A stretch of DNA of 64,000 nt, taken from positions 1,612,001-1,676,000 of the forward strand of contig CAWIKR010000002.1 in the NCBI GenBank assembly GCA_963836775.1, in the 5' to 3' direction. The translations under genes and the position numbers were made by a program. Position 1 is the first letter of the stretch. Each line of letters begins with the position of its first letter. Shown here piece by piece: positions 24,742 to 34,079 of the stretch. This DNA is from DASQPR01 sp963836775. GTDB lineage: Bacteria > Actinomycetota > Actinomycetes > Mycobacteriales > Micromonosporaceae. Below the pieces are notes generated by a model, which had not been told where the DNA came from, did no database searches, and saw only the letters and a program-made list of their open reading frames with translations.

Positions 24742-27700
24742 TCACTCTCTCGGTCGTGATGGTCGGGGAACGGCCGCCGCTGCTTCAGCCGGACGCTGCC
24801 CTACCTTCTCCACCACAGCCAGCGCCTCTTCTCGGCTCAGTGCCTGCCCGTTCGCGAACGCCGCGGTGTACGCCGCCGGCCCGATCAGCTCCTGCGTCGC
24901 GTGCGCCACGCGCTTCATGTCCGTGCCCGCGGCGAGCCGCGCTCCGTGCACGGCGCGGGCCGCGCCGAGGAGCAGCGCCGCCCGGGCGCCATCCCCTTCC
25001 TGGAGGGCGGCACCGGCCAGACCGTTGACCGCATCGGCGGCGAACAGGTAGTTGCCGCGGTCGACCGCTTCGTCGAGGAGGGCGTGGTGGCACCGGGCGG
25101 ACTCTTCGGGACGGCCGGTGGATGCGGCGACCCAGCCCAGACCGCGCAGGACCTTGAGGCGGGTGAGGCGCGTGTCCTCGCCGCTGACCGCCGCCAGCGC
25201 GAGTTCGTAGTGGCGGGTGGCTTCGGCCAGGTCGCCTTGGATGCGGGAGACGTCCCCAAAGCCCTGGTGGAGTTCGGCGAGCAGGTCAGGGCGGCCGGTG
25301 CGGGCGGCGGTCTCGGTGGCGTACTGAAGGTCTGCATGGGCGGCGGGCAAGTCCCCGGCCACCATGAGGACCTTGGCGCGGCGGCAAAGCAGGTCCGTGA
25401 GCGCCTCGGCGGAGGAGAGCTGTTCAGCGAAATCGACGGCCTGGCTCATGAGGTAGACGGTGCGGGGCCAGTCGCCGCGCCAGGCGGCGAGTTCGGCCAG
25501 CGCGTCGAGGGCATTGGTCGTGCCCCAGCGGTCGCCGACGGCGCGGAAGCCATCGAGCGCCAGGGCGAGTGCCGCCTTGGCCTCGGGAGCCTCGCCGCGA
25601 ACGAGGTGCCGATTGCCTCGGTTGAGGTGCGCAGTGGCCCGTGACCAAGGGTCCGCAGGGGCCGGGCGGCACGGGTCGGGGCAGAGAACCGCCGAAGCCG
25701 GCCAGCGGGGCGGAGCATCCGAGGTCATGCGGGTCGCGTCTGGCAGATACCTCGCCGCAACAGGGTCCGGAGCGGCCATGGCGTTGGCGGCGCACAGGGC
25801 GTATTCCTCGGCCAGGTCGCGGGGTGCCGTCTCGCCCAGTTGAGACAGCAGCTCAGAAGATAGTGCCGCTCCTTCACGGCGGAGCCCGCGCAGGTACCAG
25901 TACCAGGACAGCGCTGCGGTCATCCGAAGCGCGAGCCGCGGATCGGCGCCCCCGGCCCAGCGCAGTGCGGCCCGCAGGTCGTCGTTCTCGGCGGCCAGCT
26001 GGTCCAGCCACTCCAGTTGCCCGGAGCCGCGCAAGTGCGGGTCGGCGGTTTCGGTGAGCTTCTGGAAGTGCGCGGCATGCGCCCGGCGTACGGCGTGGTC
26101 TTCGCCTGCTTCGGTGAGGTGTTCGGCGCAGAAGGCGCGGATCGTCTGCAGCATCCGGTATCGGCCGCGGGAATAGTCGACAAACGACTTCTCGGTGAGC
26201 CCAGCGAGCAGATCGGGCACGTCCTGCTCCGGCAGCCCGCACACCGCGGTGGCCGAGGTGACAGTCGCGGCGCCGGCGAACACACTCAACCGCCGGGCGA
26301 GGGTCCGCTCGGCCGGGTCGAGCAGGTCCCAGCTCCACTCGGCCACCGCCCGCAGCGTCCGATGCCGGGGTGCGGCACTACGGCTGCCGCGTGACAAGAG
26401 GCGGAAGCGGTCGGAGAGCCCGGCGGCCACCTCGGCGGGGGTAAGCGAACGCAGTCGCGCCGCGGCGAGTTCGATAGCCAACGGGAGACCGTCGAGTTCG
26501 GTGCAGATGCGTATGACGTCGTCGATGCTGTCGGCGTCGAGGCGAAAGTCCGGCCGTACGGTGCGTGCCCGGTCGGCGAACAAGCGCACCGCGGGGCAGC
26601 CCAGCCGCTCGGGCAAGGCGGCGCCCGCCGAGGCCACGGCCAGCTGCCCGAGCGGGAACAGCGCCTCCCCCGTCAGTCCCAGTGACTCGCGGCTGGTGGC
26701 GAAGATTTGCAGCCCGGGGCACGCGGCGAGCAGCCGGTGGGTGAGCCGGGCGGTGTCGTCGATGATGTGCTCGCAGTTGTCGAGGATGATCAGGAGCCGC
26801 CGGTCCGCGAGCGCCGTGATCAGGTGCGCCTCTGCGGCGGGCGGTCCGGCGGCCGTGGGCAGCAGGCCCGGTTCGTTCAGGCCGAGCGCCGCAGCAAGGG
26901 TTTGGGCGAGAAGTCGGGCGTCGGTCAGCGGTGCAAGTTCGACGAAGGCGAGCTCACCGTCCATCACGGCGGCGGCCTCGATCGCGAGCCGGGTCTTGCC
27001 GGTGCCGCCGGGGCCGGTGAGGGTCACGAGCCGTTCGCGCGCTAGCAGCGCGGTTAGCCGGGCGAGTTCCTTGTCGCGGCCGACGAAGCTGGTCAGCTGG
27101 GCAGGCATACGCCGTAGCCCCGGCGATGGGGCGTCGCGGAGGATGGCCAGGTGTACGGCGGTGAGTTCGGGCGAGGGGTCGGTGCCAAGTTCCGCGGCGA
27201 GCGCGCGGCGGGTGCGTTCATAGAGTTCGAGCGCCTCGGCCTGCTGCCCGGAGGCGTAAAGGGCCCGCATGAGCAGCGCGCATGCGCGTTCGCGGAGGGG
27301 ATGCTGGTTCAGCAGTTCGGAGAGTTCAGCCACGGTGGTGGCCGGCTCACCGCGCGCGAGGCTCGCCTCGGCGTGGTCCTCGATCGCGGCGAGGCGAATT
27401 TGGACGAGGCGGGAGACGTGCGCAGTGAGGAACGAGGCATCGGGGAGTTCCGACAAGTCCTGGCCGCGCCACAGCTCCAGGGCCTGCGATAGCAGGGCTT
27501 CGGCGGTCGCGGGATCGGTGGCCAGGACTCGGCGGCCCTCACTGGCGAGGCGGGTGAACAGGTGTGCATCGACCGCGTCCGGGTCGACGGCGAGGCGGTA
27601 ACCGCCCGGGCTGGATTCGATGGTGGACCCGGTGCCGCGCAGCAAGCGCCGCAGCCGGGAAACCTGTCCATACAAGGCATTGGCCGCGTCCGACCCCCGG

Positions 27701-27885
27701 CTCTCCGCGTACAGAGCTTCGATCAGCCGATCGGTGCTGACGGTCCGGCCGGCCTCCAGCAGCAGGAGCGCGAGTATGGCCCGGCGTTTCGGCCCGCTGA
27801 TAGCCACGGCCGTTCCGTCGGGGCCACGTACCTCGACCGAGCCCAGGACAGCGAACCGGGTGGCTGCGGAGGGAATCGCGCTCAT
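24742..27885 (-). CDS. AfsR/SARP-family transcriptional regulator with ATPase and TPR-like repeats
   Basis: I place the start at an ATG giving 1047 residues. The order is an OmpR-like winged helix (10-95; AISGPKRRAILALLLLEAGR), the bacterial transcriptional activation domain (100-245; HLFTRLASEG, ALELYERTRRALAAELGTDP), an NB-ARC-like ATPase (about 265-560; Walker A LTGPGGTGKTRLAIEAA near residue 290) and a long TPR-like C-terminus. Such proteins activate secondary-metabolite or developmental genes. It is divergent from the exopolysaccharide cluster, with 219 nt between them, so it is a good candidate regulator of that cluster. No frame defects are seen. Confidence 0.88.
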   Translation of the reverse strand: MSAIPSAATRFAVLGSVEVRGPDGTAVAISGPKRRAILALLLLEAGRTVSTDRLIEALYAESRGSDAANALYGQVSRLRRLLRGTGSTIESSPGGYRLAVDPDAVDAHLFTRLASEGRRVLATDPATAEALLSQALELWRGQDLSELPDASFLTAHVSRLVQIRLAAIEDHAEASLARGEPATTVAELSELLNQHPLRERACALLMRALYASGQQAEALELYERTRRALAAELGTDPSPELTAVHLAILRDAPSPGLRRMPAQLTSFVGRDKELARLTALLARERLVTLTGPGGTGKTRLAIEAAAVMDGELAFVELAPLTDARLLAQTLAAALGLNEPGLLPTAAGPPAAEAHLITALADRRLLIILDNCEHIIDDTARLTHRLLAACPGLQIFATSRESLGLTGEALFPLGQLAVASAGAALPERLGCPAVRLFADRARTVRPDFRLDADSIDDVIRICTELDGLPLAIELAAARLRSLTPAEVAAGLSDRFRLLSRGSRSAAPRHRTLRAVAEWSWDLLDPAERTLARRLSVFAGAATVTSATAVCGLPEQDVPDLLAGLTEKSFVDYSRGRYRMLQTIRAFCAEHLTEAGEDHAVRRAHAAHFQKLTETADPHLRGSGQLEWLDQLAAENDDLRAALRWAGGADPRLALRMTAALSWYWYLRGLRREGAALSSELLSQLGETAPRDLAEEYALCAANAMAAPDPVAARYLPDATRMTSDAPPRWPASAVLCPDPCRPAPADPWSRATAHLNRGNRHLVRGEAPEAKAALALALDGFRAVGDRWGTTNALDALAELAAWRGDWPRTVYLMSQAVDFAEQLSSAEALTDLLCRRAKVLMVAGDLPAAHADLQYATETAARTGRPDLLAELHQGFGDVSRIQGDLAEATRHYELALAAVSGEDTRLTRLKVLRGLGWVAASTGRPEESARCHHALLDEAVDRGNYLFAADAVNGLAGAALQEGDGARAALLLGAARAVHGARLAAGTDMKRVAHATQELIGPAAYTAAFANGQALSREEALAVVEKVGQRPAEAAAAVPRPSRPRE

Positions 27886-27987
27886 CGTGGCCACCTGGTC
27901 CTTGGCATTGGGACCGCCATAGTAGAACCTCTCCCGATCCACTCCCTGTGATCCACTCGGCAGCCTGAGGAGCGCGGCGGCCGGAAC

Positions 27988-28020
27988 GACCCAAAACCGC
28001 CTTCGTGACTCTTTTGGGTC
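27988..28020. promoter_or_regulatory. Inverted repeat in the SARP-galE divergent gap (candidate operator)
   Basis: GACCCAAAA at 27988-27996 and TTTTGGGTC at 28012-28020 are perfect 9-bp arms with a 15-nt spacer. They lie between the divergent starts of the regulator and galE. A TATCTA-like -10 element follows at about 28023. SARP sites are usually direct heptamer repeats, so a palindrome may serve another regulator or a hairpin in the galE leader. Confidence 0.4.
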
Positions 28021-28104
28021 ATATCTATTGGAAGCAGACGTGGATCATCTTCCGACCCGCTTCCATCAATCCCGGAGCCGAGTCCTGGGATTGGTGTCGG
28101 TCGT

Positions 28105-29112
28105 ATGCAAACTTTGGCGAAGGTGTTAATCGCGGGCGGGGCCGGCTTCATCGGAAGCACTGTCGCCAACGCCTGCATCGAGGTCGGCATCAGGTCGGTC
28201 GTTCTCGACAATCTCTCGACCGGCCGCCGGGAGTTCACCGAATCGAGCACCTTGTATGAAGGTGACATCGCCGACGGCGGGCTGGTCGATCGAATCTTCG
28301 CCGAACACCCAGATATCTATGCAGTAATTCACTGTGCAGCACTGATTGTCGTGCCCGACTCCGTTGATGAACCGCTGCGATATTACGAAGAGAACGTCGG
28401 CAAGACGATTGACTTTGTCGTCCATCTCATCCGCAACGGCTGCAAGCGAATGGTCTTCAGCTCGACGGCGGCGCTGTATTCGGCCGGGTGCGGGATGATC
28501 GTTGACGAGACGTCAGCGATCGCGCCGACCAGCCCGTACGGCCGAAGCAAAGCGATGGTCGAGACGATCTTGGCCGACGTCTGCGCAGCCGAAGACTTCC
28601 GCGTCCTCTCGCTGCGATATTTCAACCCGATCGGTGCGGATCCTGCGATGCGCACCGGGAATCCGCTTCGCCGGCCGACGCACGCGCTGGGCAAGATGAT
28701 CGAAGCGATCGAGAGCGGCAAACCGTTCACGATCACCGGGACCCGCTACCCGACCGCCGACGGCACCGCAATCCGCGACTACGTGCATGTCTGGGATCTC
28801 GCCCAAGCGCACGTGGCAGCACTGGCCAAGTTCGAGACGATCTTCGGCGCCAACCGCCAGATGCTGGCCATCAATCTGGGCTCCGGCCGGGGCACCTCGG
28901 TGCGGGAACTTGTCGCCGCGCTCAACACGGTGCGCGGAGCGGCCCTGGAAACGGTGGAGAGCGAGCCGCGATCCGGCGACGTGGTCGGCGCCTACACCCG
29001 GGTCGACCTGGCCCGAGAACTTCTCGATTGGGAGTGCAAGTTCACGGTGCTCGACGGCATTGGGCACTCGCTGGAATGGGCGTCGCACCGCCGTCAGGTC
29101 CTCCATGAATAG
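28105..29112 (+). CDS. galE: UDP-glucose/UDP-N-acetylglucosamine 4-epimerase (GalE/Uge3-like)
   Basis: A 335-residue short-chain dehydrogenase/reductase of the GalE type. The NAD motif is GGAGFIG, the catalytic Ser region VFSSTAALY, the YxxxK motif SPYGRSK, and LRYFNPIGADP and DGTAIRDYVHVWDLAQAH are GalE hallmarks. It interconverts UDP-Glc/UDP-Gal or the N-acetyl forms. As the first gene before Sph3-like, Agd3-like and PelF-like genes, it probably supplies UDP-GalNAc and UDP-Gal for the polymer, as Uge3 does in Aspergillus. No separate ribosome site is clear; a TTG 9 nt inside is an alternative start. Confidence 0.92.
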   Translation: MQTLAKVLIAGGAGFIGSTVANACIEVGIRSVVLDNLSTGRREFTESSTLYEGDIADGGLVDRIFAEHPDIYAVIHCAALIVVPDSVDEPLRYYEENVGKTIDFVVHLIRNGCKRMVFSSTAALYSAGCGMIVDETSAIAPTSPYGRSKAMVETILADVCAAEDFRVLSLRYFNPIGADPAMRTGNPLRRPTHALGKMIEAIESGKPFTITGTRYPTADGTAIRDYVHVWDLAQAHVAALAKFETIFGANRQMLAINLGSGRGTSVRELVAALNTVRGAALETVESEPRSGDVVGAYTRVDLARELLDWECKFTVLDGIGHSLEWASHRRQVLHE

Positions 29113-29274
29113 ACCATGGTTCTGATCCGTGGACCATCCATGCCGCGGCTGGCATCCGCAGGTAAGACGCAATACAGGGATCAGCGAACGGCCATCTCGT
29201 CGGGTAGTCGAATCCGGCGCTGACGTGGAAATTAGCGTGTGTTACGACCGCGCGCGGCTGGGGAGGAGCCCCTG

Positions 29275-30168
29275 ATGCGGAAGCTTGCGGTCGTCACCGG
29301 AGGTCTGTGCACCCTGATGGCAACCACACTTACCGGATGCGCGAGCGCGCCGCTGGAGCAACGCCTGGCCGTGCCGGCCTACTGGACCCCCGCCAGCGCG
29401 GCTGGGCAGGCGTCTTTCGACGAGCTGGCGCGTTCGTCATCGGCGACGAGCATCGTGGTGGTCAACGGCTCTCACAGCGCGCCGGAGACGCCGTACAACC
29501 AACATTGGGCGAGTACCTTTCGCACGCTCAGCGATGCCGGCATACGAGCCCTCGGCTACGTGGATACCGGCTATCTCGGCGTCGACTTCGGACCCGGGTC
29601 CAATCCCACCCGAACCGGCTCGCACACCACCACCGACTGGACGGCGCAGATCGAGAGCGACATCGACGGCTGGTACGAGTTGTATGGCGCCGCCGGACTG
29701 CGCGGCATATTTCTCGACCAGACCGCCGCCGTTTGCGGGCCGAACGACGACTACGTCCGGCTTTATCGTGCCATCGTCGGCTATATCCGCGAGCTGCAGC
29801 CGGACGCCTACGTCGTCATGAACCCCGGCCAGTCGATAAACCGGTGCTACGAGGACGTCGCCGACACCTTCGTGACCTTCGAGGGCACGTACGGCGACTA
29901 CCAGCGCCGTTCGTCGCCGTCCTGGGAACTGAAAGCGCCGGCCAGCAAGTTCTGGCATCTGGTCTACGACGCCCCGGATGAGGCGAGCATGGCCCGGGCC
30001 ATCGCGCTCAGCAAGCATCGCAATGCGCAATTCGTCTACGTCACCAACGGCGTGCTTGACCCGCAAGAGCGAATTCACCCCTGGGACGCGATTCCCCCGA
30101 AATCGTACTGGCGCGCCGAGCTCGCAGCCGCTGTGGGCAGGCCTTTTGTTGTCCCGAACGATTCCTGA
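29275..30168 (+). CDS. Spherulin-4/Sph3-like (GH135) glycoside hydrolase lipoprotein
   Basis: The ATG has GGGGAGGAG upstream and gives 297 residues. A short signal peptide ends in the lipobox LTGC (Cys about residue 21). The TIM-barrel domain has the family pattern: TSIVVVNGSH, AGIRALGYVDTGYLGV, an IESDIDGWYELYG segment and GLRGIFLDQTAAV (catalytic Asp strand), followed by YVVMNPGQSIN. Spherulin-4 proteins of fungi (Sph3) cleave galactosaminogalactan during its synthesis. It is probably anchored outside the cell and trims the nascent polymer. It lies between galE and the Agd3-like gene. Confidence 0.85.
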   Translation: MRKLAVVTGGLCTLMATTLTGCASAPLEQRLAVPAYWTPASAAGQASFDELARSSSATSIVVVNGSHSAPETPYNQHWASTFRTLSDAGIRALGYVDTGYLGVDFGPGSNPTRTGSHTTTDWTAQIESDIDGWYELYGAAGLRGIFLDQTAAVCGPNDDYVRLYRAIVGYIRELQPDAYVVMNPGQSINRCYEDVADTFVTFEGTYGDYQRRSSPSWELKAPASKFWHLVYDAPDEASMARAIALSKHRNAQFVYVTNGVLDPQERIHPWDAIPPKSYWRAELAAAVGRPFVVPNDS

Positions 30169-30354
30169 GGTGGTCCGCTCCGGATGCTGAACACTCGGAT
30201 GATCGGCTAGACGTAGGGGCTCTTTCGGCCATCACAGACAAATAACGCAAAGCGGTTGATACGTTTCGCAGCGAGCGGCCCAGACACCCCAAAGCAAGAC
30301 GTGCCGCCACAGTCCATGACGTTTCCCCTCACTTAGCCGGTCGGAGGTCGGCCA

Positions 30355-32601
30355 ATGCATCGTGCGCGTCGAAAGCGCCTTCTCACTGCGTCTTTCGCGG
30401 TAGCCCTGGTCGCAAGTGCAGCAGTCTTGGCCGGCGCGCCGGCTCAAGCCGCAGGGCACAATCAAACAATCGCGGCGAAGCCCCAGCCGCCGCTCGTCGA
30501 CGGCCTGCCGCCGGTAGTGCCGTCCAGCACCGGCTCTATGCTGCCAACGCCCAAGGCGCTGCCAAAGAAGTCCGGCGCCGTTCCGTTGCAGCGCAACCTC
30601 AAGATCGCACCGACGCGGCCGACCGCACCAAGCGGCGCGACCCCGAAGGCTGCGCCGAATGCGCTCAGTCCAAATGCGGCAACCCCGAGCGCGGTTTCGC
30701 CGAATGCCGCCGTCGCGCCGGTGACCAACAAGGTCGGGCTCCGTGCGCTGATCGTGGCCGTCGACAGCGACGATTTCGGCCTCGCCACCTGGAAATCCAC
30801 CCTGGATCGGGTCGGCGCCGCCTACGACGTGCTTCTGAGCCGCACGACGCCGTTGACCGCCGACAGCCTGGTGCGCCCGGATGGCGCCGGCCGCTACGAC
30901 GCGATCCTGCTCACCAACTCGAGCCTGCTCTACGCCGACGGCACTGGTGGGTACGTCAGTGGCTTCGATGGCACCGAGTGGAACACCCTGTGGGCCTACG
31001 AGCGGGATTACTCGGTCCGCCAGGCCGTCCTGTACGGCAGCTACGGCACGTTCCCGGAGAACTACTGCCTGACCGGGGTGACCGAGGGTGGCGTCGGGAC
31101 CACACCGATGAGCAGCAAGCTCACCGCGGCCGGTGGACAGATCTTCGACTATCTCAAGACGACCGCGACGATCCCGATCCAGAGCTCGTACGTCTACCAG
31201 ACCACGGTCACCGCCGGCTGCGCCGCCACACCGGTGCTGACGGCCGGCACCAACGTCCTCGGCGTGACCAGCACTTCGACGGATGGTCGGCAGCGGATGG
31301 AGCTGACGTTCACCTCCAACCAGTACCTGCTCCAGTCCGACCTGCTGGTCTACGGCATGTTCCGGTGGGCCAGCCGCGGGTTGTTCCTGGGTGACCAGAG
31401 GCACTACATCAACGTCGATGTCGATGACTGGTTCAACACCGCCGACGAGCGGTTGCCAGACGGCACGATCAACTCGGACCCTGGCTGGTCGATGACGGCG
31501 CATGACGCCTACAACGCCTTCCTGAAGCAGACCGCGCTCCGCCTGCAGTACCCGCTGGCCCGCACGCTCACCTTCGGAATGGCGTTCAACGCCGGCGACG
31601 CGAACCTAACCGCCGTCAGCCGATGCAGCCCGAACGGCGGCGTGGCCCAGCTGACGGCCACTACGAAGTGTCTGTCGACTCAGTTCCGCTGGATCAACCA
31701 CACACTCACGCACCCGAAGATGAACTCGACTGACTACGCCACCAACTATTCCGAAATCACTCAGAACCTCACCGCGGCCCAGCAGCTTGGGCTCTCGGTC
31801 GACCGCACGGTTCTGAAGACTCCGGAGTACTCGGGTCTGGGCACCTACAACCCGAACGACCCGAACGACACCGACAACATCACGCCGCCGACCGACTTCG
31901 GACTGATGGCCTCCAATCCCGCGCTGCTCCAGGCGGCCACGGACGCGGGCGTCAAGTACCTGCACGGGAACATGTCGTTCCAGAGCCAGGTGCCCTCGTG
32001 CTTCAACTGCGGCATAGCGCACCCGATGGCGCCGAACCTGATGATCGTGCCGGACTGGCCTACCAACATCGCCTACTTCAGCACGACACCGGATGAGGAG
32101 ACCTCGTTCTACAACTACTACTACGGCCCGACCGGACGGTTCCCGTACTGGCCGACCAACCTCACCTATACGCAGGTAATCGACGCCGAGACCAACGTCG
32201 CGCTGACGCATCTGACCAGTGGTTCGGTCTACACGCATACGTTCCACATCGCCAACCTGCGCGACTACGGCGGCGGCAAGACCCTGCTGACCGACTGGCT
32301 GAGCAGCCTGCTCACCAAGTACAGCTCCTACTACAACGTGCCGCTGCTCAACCCGGGCTGGCCGACACTGGCCCAGTACGCGGCAGCGCGCACTAGCCAC
32401 TTCGCCGAGCTGACCGCTGGCGTGGACGCCGTCTACGACCGAACCGCCAACACCGTCACCATCACCTCGCCGGCCGCCGGAACGGTCACCGTCAGCGGCG
32501 CACGCACGGCGGGCTTCACCGCCTACGGCACCGATGTCTCCGCACCGATCACCCTGGCTGCCGGCACCCCGGTGACCTTCACCCCGAGCCTGCGCCCATG
32601 A
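30355..32601 (+). CDS. Secreted Agd3-like (CE18-type) exopolysaccharide deacetylase
   Basis: A 748-residue protein. The signal peptide (about 1-32, ending APAQA) is followed by a long Pro/Ala/Asn-rich linker (40-125) and an N-terminal domain (125-345, ALIVAVDSDDFG). The polysaccharide-deacetylase core has Asp motif VDVDDWFN (D355, D357, D358) and the metal motif HTLTHP (H449, H453). HTFHIANLRDYGG near 627 supplies a further His, and the C-terminal domain (after 670) is all-beta. The arrangement resembles fungal Agd3, which removes acetyl groups from GalNAc in galactosaminogalactan. It overlaps the PelF-like gene by ATGA. Cleavage of acetyl groups would make the polymer cationic and adhesive. 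Confidence 0.82.
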   Translation: MHRARRKRLLTASFAVALVASAAVLAGAPAQAAGHNQTIAAKPQPPLVDGLPPVVPSSTGSMLPTPKALPKKSGAVPLQRNLKIAPTRPTAPSGATPKAAPNALSPNAATPSAVSPNAAVAPVTNKVGLRALIVAVDSDDFGLATWKSTLDRVGAAYDVLLSRTTPLTADSLVRPDGAGRYDAILLTNSSLLYADGTGGYVSGFDGTEWNTLWAYERDYSVRQAVLYGSYGTFPENYCLTGVTEGGVGTTPMSSKLTAAGGQIFDYLKTTATIPIQSSYVYQTTVTAGCAATPVLTAGTNVLGVTSTSTDGRQRMELTFTSNQYLLQSDLLVYGMFRWASRGLFLGDQRHYINVDVDDWFNTADERLPDGTINSDPGWSMTAHDAYNAFLKQTALRLQYPLARTLTFGMAFNAGDANLTAVSRCSPNGGVAQLTATTKCLSTQFRWINHTLTHPKMNSTDYATNYSEITQNLTAAQQLGLSVDRTVLKTPEYSGLGTYNPNDPNDTDNITPPTDFGLMASNPALLQAATDAGVKYLHGNMSFQSQVPSCFNCGIAHPMAPNLMIVPDWPTNIAYFSTTPDEETSFYNYYYGPTGRFPYWPTNLTYTQVIDAETNVALTHLTSGSVYTHTFHIANLRDYGGGKTLLTDWLSSLLTKYSSYYNVPLLNPGWPTLAQYAAARTSHFAELTAGVDAVYDRTANTVTITSPAAGTVTVSGARTAGFTAYGTDVSAPITLAAGTPVTFTPSLRP

Positions 32602-34079
32602 GGATCGCGCTCATCTCGGAGTCGACCTACCCGTTCTCGGTCAACGGCGTGAGCGTCTGGTGTGACCAGCTCATGCAGGGCATGTCCGAGCACGAGTGGG
32701 AGGTGGTTGCCATCTGTGCCGACGGTTCTGAGCGTCAGCACTGGGCAGCGCCACGCAACTTGAAGGAGGTGCATCGACTCCCGGTATGGGGGCCGCGGCC
32801 AGCCGGCCGCGGCCCCGCCGGGGCCCCCGGGCCGGAGTTCCGGTCGGCGTTCACGGCGCTGTGCGCGGCCATGCTTGCACCGAACTATGGCGATGAGACG
32901 GGCAACGCGAGGGCGTTTCTCGCGGCACTCAAGCAGCTCCACGACTACAGCGAAAGCGGCGGCGACCTGACCGCCGCGTTGACTTCCGATCTCGCTCTCC
33001 GGTTGACCGCGAACGCCTGGAACCAGTACCGCGATAAGACACACGCGGGAACGATGACGCTGGCAGACGCGGTCACCGGGCTCTGGATAATCGAGCACCT
33101 GCTCCGGCCGATGTCGGCGCAGCTGCCCGAGGTCGATCTCATGCACTCGTCCATGAACGGCCTCTCGATGCTGGTCGCAATGGCCGCAAAGTGGCGGCAC
33201 GGCACTCCGATCGTGATGTCTGAACACGGCATCTACCTGCGCGAACGCTACATTGACCAGGAGACCGCAGCGATGTCGCATCCGGTCCGAACCCTGGTGT
33301 TGAGCTTTCACCGGCAACTCGCCAGCGCTGGTTACCTGCTGCTCGACGCCTTGGCGCCGCACGCCGTTCACAACCGGCGCTGGGAGACGCGCTTCGGAGT
33401 GGATCCGAAGCGCTTCTGGACGGTCTACAACGGGGTTGAGCCGACGCAGTTCCCCGCGCACCCGGAGCCCGCCGAGCCGACGATCGTTTTCATGGGGCGG
33501 GTCGACCCGATCAAAGATCTGCACACCCTGATCCGAGCCTTCGCGATCGTTCATGCCGAGATCCCAGGCGCCCGCCTGCGCATCTTCGGCGACACCTCGG
33601 CGGCCAACAGCGGCTACCGCAACAGCTGCGTCGACCTGATCACCGAGCTGGAGATCGCCGGGGCGGCGACGCTCGAGGGTCGCGTGGCCACCCAGGCCGA
33701 TGCCTACCGCCAAGGTCAGATTGTGGCGCTGACGAGCATCTCCGAGGGATTCCCCTACACAGTGGTCGAGGCCATGGCGTGTGGCCGACCCGTGGTTTGC
33801 ACGAACGTCGGCGGTGTCTCGGAGGCGGTTGGTGACGCCGGAATGATGGTGCCCGCGCGGGACCACGAGGCTGTCGCGCGAGCCTGCATAACGATGCTGC
33901 GCGACCACAAACTACGCGCCGAACTGGGCGTCGCCGCTCGTCGTCGGGTCCTGGAGCACTTCACGCTGGCCGGGTCGATCGACGTCTACCGACGGCTCTA
34001 CAAGACGCTGGACCGTCCCACTCAGGTTGCGGGCGCCTCCGTCTCCGCTCGCCGGCCGGGCTTCCGGGTGGCGCGATGA
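32598..34079 (+). CDS. GT4 glycosyltransferase, PelF-like (DUF3492 N-terminus)
   Basis: A 493-residue protein. The N-terminal half (IALISESTYPFSVNGVSVWC) is the DUF3492-like part seen in PelF. A central EHGIYLRERYID and NRRWETRFGVDPKRFWTVYNG follow. The C-terminal half has FMGRVDPIKDLHTLIRAFA and TSISEGFPYTVVEAMACGRP, the donor-binding EX7E region. PelF builds the GalN/GalNAc-rich Pel polymer from UDP-GalNAc in the cytoplasm. It is coupled by ATGA to the genes before and after it. The order (deacetylase, glycosyltransferase, membrane protein) parallels the A-F-G order of Pel loci. Confidence 0.87.
   Translation: MRIALISESTYPFSVNGVSVWCDQLMQGMSEHEWEVVAICADGSERQHWAAPRNLKEVHRLPVWGPRPAGRGPAGAPGPEFRSAFTALCAAMLAPNYGDETGNARAFLAALKQLHDYSESGGDLTAALTSDLALRLTANAWNQYRDKTHAGTMTLADAVTGLWIIEHLLRPMSAQLPEVDLMHSSMNGLSMLVAMAAKWRHGTPIVMSEHGIYLRERYIDQETAAMSHPVRTLVLSFHRQLASAGYLLLDALAPHAVHNRRWETRFGVDPKRFWTVYNGVEPTQFPAHPEPAEPTIVFMGRVDPIKDLHTLIRAFAIVHAEIPGARLRIFGDTSAANSGYRNSCVDLITELEIAGAATLEGRVATQADAYRQGQIVALTSISEGFPYTVVEAMACGRPVVCTNVGGVSEAVGDAGMMVPARDHEAVARACITMLRDHKLRAELGVAARRRVLEHFTLAGSIDVYRRLYKTLDRPTQVAGASVSARRPGFRVAR

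Noticed and set aside
32523..33908. 461-codon minus-strand frame opposite the PelF-like gene
   Set aside because: Composition is of the shadow type and the PelF-like motifs are on the plus strand.
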